From Megalonaias nervosa (lineage: Eukaryota; Mollusca; Bivalvia; Unionida; Unionidae), in assembly GCA_016617855.1 (NCBI GenBank), contig JAECUM010004313.1, forward strand, positions 101,464 to 165,463: 64,000 bases of DNA, given 5' to 3'. Both the position numbers and the translations under genes were made by a program. The notes beneath the pieces were generated by a model. The model saw nothing but the letters and a program-made list of their open reading frames with translations. It ran no database searches and was not told the origin of the DNA. Positions 32,732 through 48,860 of the stretch are shown piece by piece; positions within the stretch are counted from its first letter, which is position 1; the number at the start of each line of letters is the position of its first letter.

Positions 32732-33038
32732 ATTTGGATTTTTAACGTAGCTTTAACAATTTTTCAGTAACATCGTTACGATGTCAGCGGTGTGGCAGTT
32801 TATAGTGATGTCTAGCACTAGGGAATCATGTCGCAGACATGTAGCATCATGTCCTACCCAGTCATATTATCCTGACACCAGGCCGACAAATCCTATCAAT
32901 AACCCCTTAATGCTGAGCGCCTAGTGAGGCAGCTGTTAGTACCAATTTTATTAGTCTTTGGAATGACTCGGCCGAGGTCTGAACCCGCGACCTCTCTCAT
33001 CCGAGGCGGACACTCTAACCACTTAGACCACCGGAGCG
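32688..33038 (-). mobile_element. SINE family 1, full-length minus-strand copy with GT(CA) tail
   Basis: On the minus strand the head has GGTGGTCTAAGTGGTTAGAG and a B box GGGTTCAGACC. The body contains the shared GGCCTGGTGTCAGGATAATA and CTAGTGCTAGACATCACTAT segments. The tail is (CA)n, seen as GT repeats at 32,689-32,731. A target-site duplication was not clear. Confidence 0.85.
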
Positions 33039-36000
33039 TAATGAAAAAATGAACATTCTTTAATGTGGCTATTTGCAAGGAAGTTGTTTTACTCCAAAAT
33101 CTTTCTAAAACACTGACCTCATGTTGGGGGGGGGGGGAGATGTTTCGGATACATTTCATTATATTCAAATACTTAATTCACATAGGGAAAATCCAGTATT
33201 TATCTCTCCTGCACTTGCAGAAGCAATACACAATTGTTACTTTTACAGCAATAGCATCAACCGTAGTTAATTGTAGGGTTGAACTATTTATATTTCAATA
33301 TAATATGTTATGAACCACTGAATATACTTCACGAAGGAGACAGACAAATTGGTTTTGAGCTGTCCATTAATAATTCTGACTGTGACGCGATAACTTGTAA
33401 GCAAACTATCTAAAACAACTGTTAAGTCAGACAAAACCAGACTGGAAATTTGTAAATCTTGAGTGGGTTCAAAGATCGAATTTTGTTCCGGTAACTGACC
33501 TTTTATTTTGAGCAATTTGTACACGGCTTTTTACTTTGTCGGCTCTGACATTTTCGCAACAGCCTTGTAAGCAACAATAAGACAAATCATTCCAGGCTGA
33601 CAAATGTAATTTGATGGACATATTTATATCACATTGAAATAACCTGATTAGACTTTCATGCCCTTTTGTTAATGTTTGATATTTTACAAATTTTTAAATA
33701 TTTGGGACATGGAACTGTGTGACATAGACCATGCAAGGATGATTAAGCTAAAACCACTTGAGGTAGACAAATAGAATTTATTTGGCATATTTGAAATACA
33801 TCGATGATCTAATTCTAATTTCACACCATTTTTACGCTGTAAATTAGCTCAGATGAGCTATTGTTCCTTATTATATGATGCAATTCAACTCTAAAACAAA
33901 TTTGTCTATGTCTACTGTTGTCTACTATTCCAAATTAAATAATGCAAATATCCAATCAAAAAGTAGATCTCGAATTTCTATATCCAGTAATCTTCCCTTC
34001 ACATGAATATCCAGCAAATGGGATGCTTAGTAGACCTAATATAACTGACACACTGTATAGTAAAAGTCATACAAGTCATGTAGGCATTTAGAACCAACTA
34101 TTTTGGAAACGACTCAATTTTTAGAATTTGATTACGCTTACCTTTAAATGACAATTATTCACTTTTTCAGATCCTCATACATCTATATTCCTTTGAAATT
34201 CATTATTTACATGAGTCGAGAAATACATAGGCAAAATCAACGTTAAATTACGTGAACATTTTTGGACGAGGTCAACCTAAAAGTGTGATTCAGTACAAAC
34301 CGGATTGAATGTCCTGCGCTATGATGTCACAATGAAAGCAACACGAACTGCAAACAATTTGTCCTACCCTGTTATTTGTTATGATAGTCCTGACGTCGTC
34401 TTGATTTGATCCAGTTTAGAGCAGGGCTACCATTGTAAACTTCCATAACGGCCAATAATTTTTGTCCAGAAGTTTATTGGTGACATTTAACGTGCGGAGC
34501 ATTCAGCAATCAGGACTGAATAGACTTTGGTTACACTATTTTCGTATTAAGGTTTTGATTAACAATTAATATTTAATTTAATTTGAATAAATGTGCATAC
34601 AAGGCAACACTGACATATACTTTGTAAGGCGCGAACATTGATCGTTTAACCCGGAATTTCCATGGAACATTCTGTGTTGAAAGATTCTGCTGTCTGTGTT
34701 AAATGTTCTTTTTTCGGAAGGACAGCTACTTTTTTTTTTTTTAATCTGTAAAAAAATCTACTTTTAAATGTAAATGGTTATAAAACTGCGACTGTGACTA
34801 TATCTTACGAACAACAGTTAAAGGGGCATCATTCGAGTCAGAATGAACGAAATTATTTTTCTTTTTTCTCTCGAAACTATTTCTATTAAAATACAAAACT
34901 GTGATAAACATAATTTCAAATGGATAATGAATTAATAATAAATTTATGAAACTCGTTAAATTTATGACACTCGTTGAATAATATCCAGCTTTTGCTCGAC
35001 AAGGATCGTAAAAACTGGAAATTATTGAAATCGTTTCTTAATTTTATTATTAAATCATTACCCATTGGAGATCCTCTGTTTACCAAACAGAAACAAGGAA
35101 GAAAACTGGAATTTGCACTTGGCTGGAATTCAAGATATATTTGATTTGGAACGAAAATACATTTTTATGCACAACTCATGTACTGTATAATCTACGCATT
35201 GTCAACTTGGTACAAATGATTAATAAATCAGAGTAGAATCACATCATTGTGATAGCATTCTACTCCGTCCTCTTCCGTTTAGTTCTATGATGAAAACCAG
35301 TTCTGTTCCCTATAAACAAGTTATTGAGAGCCGAAAGATTGGCAAATGGCATCCTAATGGTATTATTAAGAAAATACAATTTTTGTCCCAATACCATTTA
35401 TACGGAAGATACACTTTTCGTCTGTTATTGAACGAATCAGATAAGTCTTTTGGGTGGGAGGAGTAAAAACCGTGCTCGAATGTTCCTCAAGAGAGAGATT
35501 TATACAGACATTAATTCTGTCCAATGTGTTTCTCTCCTCTACAAGCTGACATAGGACTATGATTGAAAAACAGCACGCTTCATATCCCAATTTTACTGTT
35601 GATCAAGTTGCAGAATTTAAGGTAATGGTTATGGGAATGTGAAAACTGTGAAACCTGCAAGTATTAAAAATCGTTGTTCGCTCTCCCATTACGTTTTTCA
35701 AAGACAAACTGGTCGAATCAAAACACGGGACAACTGTGGGCGTTGATATGGCTTAACACTTTTTTAGAAATGAGCAGCCCAAGTCCTAACAACACACTTG
35801 ACCCCAAGCAATATATCTCCCTATTATGTTATAGGGTGGGTTTTATTAATATGTTTTGGGTTTTGTAATTTTTCTGGCTCTCGAATATTGAATAATGATA
35901 AAATATCATTCTTTTTCACTTAAGTGTAAAGTGCTGCAACCGTGGAATAAAAAGAATATACCGAAGAAAATTGCGAAACATAAACTTAAGAAATTGAAAA

Positions 36001-37154
36001 CTCCCTACCAAGACCATCAAATATCGCCGTTCCATATTATTAACAAATTATTAAATCCCACTGTTAAATAGGAAAGATAGAAAATAAAAATTGCTTTCCA
36101 ACACAATACTGTTGCAGCTAATTTCAATCTGTCGCTTCGGTAAGCACGGCTATATTTCTAGAGTGTGGGAAAATTCACATCTGCTGTGCCTTTGACCCTA
36201 CTGCTAACTGACCATTGGGAACCTTATTGTAATAAAAGAAGGGAACGGTTGATATCTGGTATAGTTAACATTGAACTTGTATAAGCAAGTAAAGAGATTA
36301 CAGAAATGGACATATTTATTTACCACGATGTTAAGAAATTAAAGACAAATTAACTGCTTTTAAATAAGCATTTGATCTTGTTCAGGAGATTTTAGACCGA
36401 ACGGGCTCGTTTGGGTTCTTTTTGGTCAAAACACCAAAGTCAACAATCCTTGGTGAATAAGATTACATTGAATAAATACGTACTGGATACTCTTTTCTAT
36501 ACCCCACTTTGATTACGAACTATTCATCCTGTATTTATTAGCATTATCAAACTATTGTGTAATTATGTTTGTCGAAATTTGACAGAAGTTTTATGCAGCT
36601 TGCGATCTGATCTTTGTTGACAAGAAATCGCAGACATTACGTTAACTCGAGAACTCCGAGGTTTCGTTCGACACATGTACGAGATGTGGACATGTTAAAG
36701 TGAACTTTCTTAGTAGGAGCATTAAAAGAACTCATCTACAGCGTCTGTATTTGAAAGCTGTCCAGTTTTGGTTGTAATAGCGAAAAATGATCAGTAGCAA
36801 AATTAAAGCATAACACTGTCTTAATACAATTTGTCAAGTGATAACAAGGAATCTAGCTTCATGAAATAAATCATCATTCAGCATAATAAATATCACATAA
36901 TAACTAAACATGACGTGAAGTACTATCCTACGCCAATTACGCAATGTTCATCGTAAAGGTTCATCTGCAAGAAAGTACTCGCTATACTATTTCGTCGCTA
37001 TTTATGTCAGATTTATTAGTAACGCTGCAAATCAGTGGACACATTTGCAAAAGAGCACTGTTTAATATGCAAAACAAAGCAGAGAGAAAAAAATCAGGAC
37101 CGTTGTATCACTCATTGACCAGATGGAACAGGAACTTTTGAGATTTTTTACAAC
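33039..37154. other. No gene recognised (about 4.1 kb)
   Basis: A G-run lies at 33,126-33,137 and a T-run at 34,731-34,741. A stretch at about 34,880-35,070 resembles 50,650-50,780 (GTGATAAACA, TCATTA[CT]CCATTGGA). No host exon, RNA gene or element could be defined. Confidence 0.4.
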
Positions 37155-39640
37155 AACTTCAAACAGTTTGCTTGAGTGATAATGCTTCTATGTAGTTTCA
37201 AGCATACAGATAATCTAGAAGTGAATATTATCACAAACCTAAGCCGTTACAAAAATAAAGCTTATCCAATGAATGGATTTGAGTGAATTTTGGAATATCT
37301 CTACATGCAAGAATTTTATGTAAAAAAAATCGTTTTGCAAGATCTGCATTAATTATCTGCAACACTGTTGGTTTTAAGCATTAAATACACAGTTGATGAA
37401 AACTCACATTTTAATTGGAATTGAATGAAAAATTTCAATTACATATCCATCGTATCAGACGAATTGGCAATAATTGTAGTAACGCAACATGTGTAAAACA
37501 GAAATGACAAAATTAATAAACTACAATGGTCGTCTAAATAAATGAAGATGGATTTAACAAGATTCCACGGATAGTAAACTATAAATACGAAGTTGTGCAT
37601 CGTCTTTCATTCGAAGTAAATATAAACAAAGTCATTGTCTTATCCTTTTTAATACTTGTTTTCGATTGGAACATTAAAAAAATAATATAAGACATTAGAC
37701 TTTTCGTTCATCATGATTTGCATATTTATGTAGTTAAAATATTTTGTTTCTGTATTGATTCCGTCACAACGATCAAGAGCTTGAGTATAAATTTTATACC
37801 ACGAGGGAAGTATTCATTCAGATAATGGGTTTGCTGTTGTAGATAAAATGTTTTCTATACAAACTGAAAAGTATAAAATTCATACTTTTAACGGAATTAA
37901 CCGACATATTATTCTAAGGGCGAATGTTGTGAAGCTTCCGGTGCAAATCAGATAAATCTTTTCGTATTTATTTCACATCATTTCTTGATGGCGGAATGAC
38001 GTCTTAAGTAGACTGACGGTACAAATTATAACTTGACTCAATAACCTTTAGATGACGCTGGAAACTGTCATATTGTTGGGCGCAATTCTGGTCAATATTA
38101 TAATAAATTTGCTTTTAATGTTTGGGATTAATTTAAAACGAAAAAATATTTGCGCGACACACTGATTCATTTATGAAAAACAAATGCGTATATTTGTTTT
38201 TGCACGTACATATATTTACTAGTGGAAGCATCTTCGGGATGAATGTACTTTTAGGCGACTGTTTGATTTGTTGTTATTAACCCATCCTTTATTGTGATTT
38301 TTCAGTTGCCATTTGCATGTGGTAATTTTTGAAAAGTATTTTACGAGCATTCGAAATGTTAACTGAACCAACGTTTATTTTTTTTTTCTTTCCCACATTT
38401 TAATAGTGACTGTTAGTTTTCATAAAATGTCTAGCATTGCTTTGTTTATGGCACGAATACTGAACATAATCTTAGTCATAACAATCATTATTGCTGCGTA
38501 TCTTTAAAACATGTTACTTACAATCGTGACTATGTGGATTCATGACTGAAAGATTGTTTATGGATTTTACGGCGCACTAGTACTGTAAGGGTATATAGCG
38601 CCACAAAAAGAGTAAATGATACAATATAATGTATCAAAAAGTTTCATTACCGACGAGCAATAAGAGTAAAAAGACAAAACGATGATAAGGTGAAACTGTA
38701 TGAAGGTTCCCGATCAAAGGCGGATGTAAATGGTGCGTAGAAATGGCTGTTTGATAATACAAGATAAATTAGGGTGATTAACAGTTCAAATATTGCCTGA
38801 AAATACTCAAAGGAAATAGGACTGAACACGAGATACATTGAAAAATAAATGTTTATTTTCTTTTCGAAAATTAAAATACAAGATATATTTATCGTATCAA
38901 AAAGTTTCGACGCTTGCAATCTATGGATCCACAATGATTACTTGAAATTCAGAAGACTATGAAATTCAATGTACATCATATACTTGGATATGTCATAATT
39001 GTGAAATTCTAAAATACTCAAATTTCTTTATTTTTCACAGTCCCCCTCTAAGAAAAAAAATCCATCTTATCTGCTGAAACCAAAATACACGTTTGATATC
39101 TAAAATAGAGAATGCAATAATAACATTTCATATAAAGATTAAACAACACAGTAAAATGAGGACAAAAGTCCCGCATTTTGTGTCGATCAACATTAACAAT
39201 ATGTGGGGCAAGATGCAGGAGTAACATTGCTTCTTAGAACTTGGAAAACCGGATATCGTGGCTATTTAAGAAATTAATATTGACAACTCTGTGAACAATT
39301 TTGAATGATTTTCAGAGGGGTATAATTTGAATTGATTCAGGAATAATACACAATTATATGGAAGGGGATTAAATTACTTCTAGATAGAGATCTTAAACAA
39401 ATGCATTCGGATGAATTGGACAACGGATTAGAATATATCCAGGTAAAGATTACAGTAATCGGATCGCCTCCTTACATAAATTGTTGATATAGAGGGCATT
39501 GCAGTCGCGGTGACGACTTTCATTTATTGACAGAACAAACTTGAAGAGATAAATTTAATCAGATCACGCAGAAAGAATAAACACATGACATGTAGCCAGA
39601 AATATGAAAAGGGTTTGAGTGCCACTTTCACTGCCTGGGG
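37155..39640. repeat. Duplicated block B, copy 1
   Basis: This is collinear with 42,765-45,060. Strong matches include TTGGTTTTAAGCATTAAATA (37,370), TAGATGACGCTGGAAACTGT (38,050), CTATGGATCCAC (38,920) and GATGAATTGGACAAC (39,412). It ends in a LINE endonuclease remnant. Intervening sequence is AT-rich and frameless. Confidence 0.8.
39170..39640 (+). pseudogene. LINE APE-type endonuclease remnant (block B copy 1)
   Basis: Conceptual fragments LELGKPDIVAI, a stop, EINIDNSVNNFE and FSEGYNLN match the start of an APE endonuclease domain of non-LTR retrotransposons, where the QET Glu is catalytic. Here that Gln codon is a stop. Downstream WTTD and AVAVTTFIY follow the family pattern. Many stops; a dead fragment. 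Confidence 0.5.
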
Positions 39641-40198
39641 ATCGAGGGTCACGGTTGGTATCAAGGATGAGAAACATACTCTAAGCTCTTGAATTGTTCA
39701 GAATTACAGTCTGATTTTGCCAACAATCGCGCCCTTGAATTTGTCTAGCAGCTGCATAAATATAAAAATAATCAAGAGCAAAATCGTCAATAATTTGAAA
39801 TTTGGAGTGGAGGTTGTCCTAACAATCAAAACTCTAGTCAAATATACATCATCGTACAAAATTAAAACTTATCACAATTAAAAAAACTTCCTTTGAAACG
39901 GATCAAGCATATCTTTCTTAACGTATTTTTTTTGATACATCTTATGGAATATACGCAAAACACATGATTACAGTCTTCGGTTAATCGACTTCATTATTAA
40001 TGAAGATTTGTATATTCTGCATCGGAAATTGTTTTCTGAGCAATTAATCTGGTAGAAAGTTTTCCTTGAAGAGTTGGAACATCTCAAATGCGAGGGCGTG
40101 GAAAGTCAATGGCTTTCATATATTTCTGAATTTTTGCACTTAAATGTTTACGATTTGTTGATTTTATTAAGGATCCGGTTAAATTGTATTTATTTTAG
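39641..40198. other. No gene recognised
   Basis: AT-rich and frameless, up to a candidate splice acceptor at 40,198. Confidence 0.3.
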
Positions 40199-40415
40199 GT
40201 GGGAAAACACTATCTCCATTATCCTAAGGTTTCTTATCAACATAACGAACAGTCACCTTGTTCCTTCGAGCATCGCAAGACAGAGGGGATTGTTGATGGG
40301 GCACTTTACAGACTTCAGGAAGCTATCGGTTTGCTGATAACAAATGGTTTTCCAGCAAGACGCGAACCAGCGGCAAAGATCATCTCAGTTTTGTTTTTTT
40401 TAAAAATCAAAGTAG
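40199..40415 (+). CDS. Candidate host-gene exon (72 codons), unknown function
   Basis: An acceptor-like AATTGTATTTATTTTAG ends at 40,198 and a strong donor AG|GTAAGT lies at 40,415/40,416. Between them one frame is open. It reads HYLHYPKVSYQHNEQSPCSF, then EHRKTEGIVDGALYRLQEAI and GLLITNGFPARREP. The amino-acid composition and third-base pattern look coding, unlike the surroundings. The last ten codons (ISVLFFLKIK) look less so, and the donor may be fortuitous. I do not recognise the family and see no neighbouring exons in the window. It could be a true exon of a long-intron gene or a retained fragment of a pseudogene. Confidence 0.35.
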
Positions 40416-41176
40416 GTAAGTATAGATCTTTTACACATTTATCGTTTTCAGCTTCTTGCTGTCACCTGGCCATGATTACGTGCGTTGTGTTGGACACCCA
40501 ACACGCACACGCACTCACATAAAACATCGTTGGAAATGGTTAGCTCCTGCTTAATGTCTTTTTATGTCAGAGTTCCATCAACATTTACATTGTCTTCCTT
40601 CCCTGTGTTTCACTATTGGTATCAACTTATTTACTTCATAGAGTTTGATCAATGAATAATACCCCATAATGGGGGGTTCAATCTTAATTTGATATCTAAT
40701 CCAAGCATGAGCAGTCTAGATAGCTGGATTAGTATTTGGATCTGCTACACATTAACGCAGTGAACATGGTAGGGAATATAATATGTTCATGCATAATTGC
40801 AAAATGTGTCTCAGACAGTCATATGTATATCTTCCAATTTGCCATAGAAAATAGGGATGATGGGATAATGATACTCGGATTATTCTTTATCCCCAAACAT
40901 CAGCAGGGGTGTGAGGTGGGGGTAGCGACTTTGTGAAACAAATCTGACTGTCCGTCCCTCTCCATCAGTCAGTCAGTCTGTGGGTACTATATCTCCTCCT
41001 AACCAGTGGATGAAAATTGATCAAATTTGATGCATAGTTGGTAATCATCCACGAAAGAGGTAGCACCGTTTGGTCCGCGTCACTGAAGATCAGAGATTTG
41101 AGAAGCATAAATAACAAATACAGCAACGTTTTGTTCTTATTTTTGATCAAACTATAAACATACAGTTATAGCTGGA

Positions 41177-41178
<2 letters not shown>
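40416..41178. other. No gene recognised
   Basis: The sequence at 40,940-41,100 (GTCAGTCAGTCTG, ATTGATCAAATTTGATGCAT) looks like a dispersed-repeat piece but no second copy is in the window. Confidence 0.3.

Positions 41179-41271
<93 letters not shown>
41179..41271. repeat. Compound (CT)n(AT)n microsatellite
   Basis: About 50 bases of CT followed directly by about 42 bases of AT. Confidence 0.97.
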
Positions 41272-41273
<2 letters not shown>

Positions 41274-41751
41274 TTAAGTTTGGGTTACATGGGGCTGGGG
41301 TCGAAGTCGGAAGAGGAAATATATATTACCAGGCGTTGGAATTTGCCATCGCCAGCAAATATAAGCAATTCTTGTAGGTTTTGTTATCAATCTCTACACT
41401 ATAGCCTAACTGATGCACAAAACATTACTATCGCTCAAACTTCAGTCCGTCAAGCATCAAAGCCCCAAATAAACGTTGTTGAGCTATAAACTCTATATTA
41501 TTTTGTAAGTTGGGTTTGCTTAAAATTTTAATAAAATTGTATGAACTGAAGGATAGAAAATTGTTTGCAGTTTTTCACAAATCGTCTTATTAAAATGCTA
41601 TATTTTGAAATCAAATTTGGATAAATTAAAAATATTTAAACTTCGTTTTGAATAAAATAAAATACACGTTACAGAGCGCCGAGATAAAGATGGCGAAACG
41701 GCGACAAAGGAGAGCAAGACTAAGACTATTGTGGTTATAGGATTTAAAGAG
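41272..41751. other. No gene recognised
   Basis: Frameless sequence between microsatellites. Confidence 0.3.
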
Positions 41752-41785
<34 letters not shown>

Positions 41786-41841
41786 GCTTCTGATTTGCTT
41801 GTTGTTGCCATTGTTGTTGGGAGTAGTAGTAGTAGTAGTAA
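41752..41841. repeat. (ATT)n and (GTA)n microsatellites
   Basis: TTATTA repeats at 41,752-41,786 and GTAGTA repeats at 41,823-41,841. Confidence 0.9.
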
Positions 41842-41979
41842 CAATTCCAAACTGAGGCTGTGAAGCGTTAAAGGTAATATGAGGGAAGGGCCTAATTATG
41901 TATTACAAATTGGATTGGAGGGTCTACAGTTGGGCCTTCAAAATACGACGGCTGTAGGATATATCATTATAAGCCAGTG

Positions 41980-42213
41980 AGTTAATTTGGTGTAATGGTT
42001 AGCGTGCCGGTCTCAAGACGTGGGTCAGCTACCGTGGTGTGTCCTTGGGCAAGGCACTTTACGTCAATTGTCTCAGCACTTAATAACCTACATGTGATGC
42101 TGTGCCGTAAAGCACCAAACATATCAGTTAACTGGCCCCACCCCCAGTAGTAGTAGTAGTAATAGTAGTAGTAGTGCTGCTTTATTATTATTATTGTTAT
42201 TATTATTATTATT
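41980..42213 (+). mobile_element. SINE family 3 (tRNA head) with microsatellite tail
   Basis: TTGGTGTAATGGTTAGCGTG resembles an A box with its flank, and GTGGGTCAGCTACC sits where a B box should be, though degenerate. Then comes GTGTCCTTGGGCAAGGCACT, a core string common to many animal tRNA-SINEs, and GCTGTGCCGTAAAGCACCAA. The 3' end runs into (AGT)n at 42,147-42,174 and (TTA)n at 42,181-42,213. Family name not assigned. Confidence 0.65.
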
Positions 42214-42404
42214 GAAAGCAGCGGCATGTTGGAAAAGATGCAATATCATTCAAAAGCTCATGGTATTGTGGTTTATACGGGTTTCATTTTGGACAGAGAC
42301 ACCTGAAGACTGACTCCAGATTAAACAGCTTGACAAATTGTTTGTTGAATGAAATAGTGTTGCCACTCTGTGTCTGAAAATATATAGCAGAAAGAGGTGA
42401 AACC

Positions 42405-42720
42405 ACCAATTTAAGCAAATTCAACACCTTATTTATTTCTCTACAACACAAAGTAAAAATTTATGAGGTAGTTGCAGTATTGTGAATTAAATCCCAAATT
42501 ATCCTAAATGTTCTATCATAAATCCAAAAATACGTAATGCTCCAAACAGACTTCAAAAGTCTTGAGTGCCCTGATGTAGAACAATGGTGCCATCCAGAAT
42601 GTTTTTGAATGAGTCCATAATAGTTCTAAAGTAATACATTAATCCAAAGTCAATCAGCACTTAGTAATTAAAATCAATAATTAAAATAAATAATTTCTCT
42701 CGAATTATAAGTGGACACAA
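42405..42720 (+). repeat. Dispersed repeat A, copy 3 (partial)
   Basis: This shares TTATTT[AC]TCTACAACACAAAGT, AGTATTGTGAATTAAATCCC and later AATAAATAATTTCTCTCGAA-type blocks with copies at 50.9 and 52.7 kb. Block B follows directly. Confidence 0.6.
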
Positions 42721-42764
42721 CTATTGATTCTGGACAAACAGGGTTCTCACAGACTGAACAAACA

Positions 42765-45060
42765 ACTTAACAGTTTGCTTGACTGATAATCGAGAAGATG
42801 TGAATATTATCACAACCCAAACCATTACGTAAAAAGGCTTATCCAATAACACGATTGTGGGGAGATTTAATAATATTTCTACACGCAACAATTTTCAGTA
42901 AATAAAATAAATCATATCTCATTCCACAAAGCCTGCATTAAATGAGCGTCCGCGCTTAATTTAGCCAAACACTCAAATGACCTAATCTATCAGCTCTCTT
43001 GGTTTTAAGCATTAAATACACAATTGATGAAAGGAACTCACATTTCAGTTGGAATTAAATGACAAACGTCAATTAGATAGCCAGTCGATCTGACTGATGC
43101 AGAATGTTTGAAACTTACATGTTAACATTAACAAACTATAATCGAGACACATTCGTCTAAATAAATGGACGGATGCTATGCGCAAGATTAAACGGATAGT
43201 AAACTATAAAACGAAGTCCTTCATCGTCTTTTCTTGGAAGAAAACGTCGTTTTGCAAATATAAACAAAATTATTAATATAGCATCCTGTTGTATCCTTAA
43301 TAATATCAGACACTTGAACTTTCTTTCATCGTGACTTGCACATTTAGGTAGTTTCTGTATTGATTCCGTACGGCTGTGAAGAGCTTGGTTATAAATTTCA
43401 TCCCACCAATCAAGTATTGATTCAAATAACAGGTTTGCTATTGTAGATAAAATGTTTCTATACAAACTGAAAGTATAAAAGTCAAACTTTTCAAGGGATT
43501 AACCGACATATTATTTTAATGGTGAATATGTGGGGCTTGTGCACTGAACAATTTTCGCATTAATTTTCCATCATTTCTTTTTGGCGGGATGACTGATGGT
43601 AAAAATTATAACTTGACTCAATAACCTTTAGATGACGCTGGAAACTGTCATATTGTTGGGCCCAATTCTGGTCAACAATATGATAAATTTGATTTTAATA
43701 GTTGGGTTTAATTTAAAACGGAAAATATTTGTGCGATACAATGATTCACTTATCAAAAATAAATAAGTATATTTGTTCTTGTACGTACACATAATTGCGA
43801 GTGGATACATCACCGGGATGAACGTACTTTGGTCGGCTGGTTTTAGTTTTGGTGTTTTAAGGCATTTGTACGTGGCAACGTTTGAAATGTATTTTAGGAG
43901 CATTTGGCATTTTAAGTGAGCTAAAGTTTATGTCATCTTACCCACATTTTAATGCGTGACTAGGTTAATAATGTATTAAGTTTTTGTTATTGCTTTGATT
44001 ATGGCGGCTGAATCGGAACTTCATCCTGATCCAAACTGTCATTGTTATTTTAAAAAGTGTTAGAAACAATTGCAATTGTGACTTCTTGGATTCATGTAAG
44101 GTGTTTGTATGTAAATAATAATCGGTATGAAAAGCACACGTTGGACAATAACGAGCGTACAGCATGGTGTGGCGTATGCAATGGTCGTATCTTAGTTTGC
44201 ATAAGACTGTTCAATGTAACGCCTGCAGTCTATGGATCCACGCTGATGACTTGTACATTCGGAATGCCAAAAAAAAAAAACAAAAAAATCAGTATACATC
44301 AAATACTTGAATATGTCCTAAATGTGAAAGTCTAACCTACTCAGATTTCTTTATTTTGCAAAACAACAACAACAACAACAACAACAAAAAACAACAACAA
44401 AAATAAACCGCAATTAAAAAAAAAAACCCAAACTTATCCGTTCCAACCCCAAAACACATTTGATGGCTTAAATAAAGAATACTTTGATGATATTTCATAT
44501 AAAGATTAACCAATGACAGTAAATTGAAACGGAAACCTGAATATTTGAATCGACGAACATTAACATGTGCAAGATGCTGGAATAAGATCTCATTTTAGAA
44601 GATGGAAAACCCGATGTTTTGGCCATTCAAGAAACTAATATTGAAAATTCTATGAACACTTTTGAATTATATTCGGAGGGATGTAATTTGAATGGACACA
44701 GGAATAATAGAACTATACATGGAAGGGGATGTAATTACTTCTAGATACAGATCTTAACAAATGCATTTGGATGAATTGGACAACAAATCAGAATATGTTT
44801 GGGTAAAGATTATAGTAAACAGCGCCTCATTATATATGCAGTTCATAAAGAGGGCATGGTATTCGCTGTGACGACATTCATTTATTGAGAGAACAACTCA
44901 GAAAGAAACTTTTAATATAAACAGAATGAATAGACGCATGACATGCGCTCAACAAAATAGAAATGGTGTGGGTGCCACTTTACTGACCGGGGATCTGAGG
45001 TTCCGGTGGGTGTCAGATAGGTGCAAAATGTCAGAAGTTTTCGAATTGTTTAAACTTGCA
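42765..45060. repeat. Duplicated block B, copy 2
   Basis: This is collinear with 37,155-39,640, with an identical 40-base core around 43,617-43,660 (CTCAATAACCTTTAGATGAC onward) and moderate similarity elsewhere. A (CAA)n-rich insertion at about 44,362-44,405 is specific to this copy. Confidence 0.8.
44560..45060 (+). pseudogene. LINE APE-type endonuclease remnant (block B copy 2)
   Basis: EDGKPDVLAIQETNIENSMN and TFELYSEGCNLN are seen, with the catalytic QET Glu kept (about 44,628-44,640). Downstream frames show GRGCNYF, a stop, and later FAVTTFIY. This copy is better preserved than the one at 39.2 kb but still has stops, and no RT follows. Confidence 0.55.
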
Positions 45061-45230
45061 GACTGATTTTGGCATTAATCGCACCCCTTCACTCTACCCT
45101 TCCGTGTATTCATGTTATGGAGGATTTTCAATAGAACAACATTGATTGGACAAAGAAAACCTGCCATACGTTTGGTCACTGATTGATAGTATAAAAGATC
45201 ATTGATTTGAAAAAAGGTAACATTCCATAT
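45061..45230. other. No gene recognised
   Basis: Short unassigned stretch. Confidence 0.3.
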
Positions 45231-48749
<3,519 letters not shown>

Positions 48750-48860
48750 AATGATGTATAGGTGTGCCAAGTGCCATAAAGTTATCTCAAGTGTCATAGT
48801 TATTTTAAGTGTCATAAAAATGTTTCAAGTGTTATAAAATTATCTCAAATGATATAAGAG
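48750..48860. repeat. Short tandem repeat, ~21 bp period
   Basis: Four or five diverged units of TAAGTGTCATAAAATTATCTC. Confidence 0.75.
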
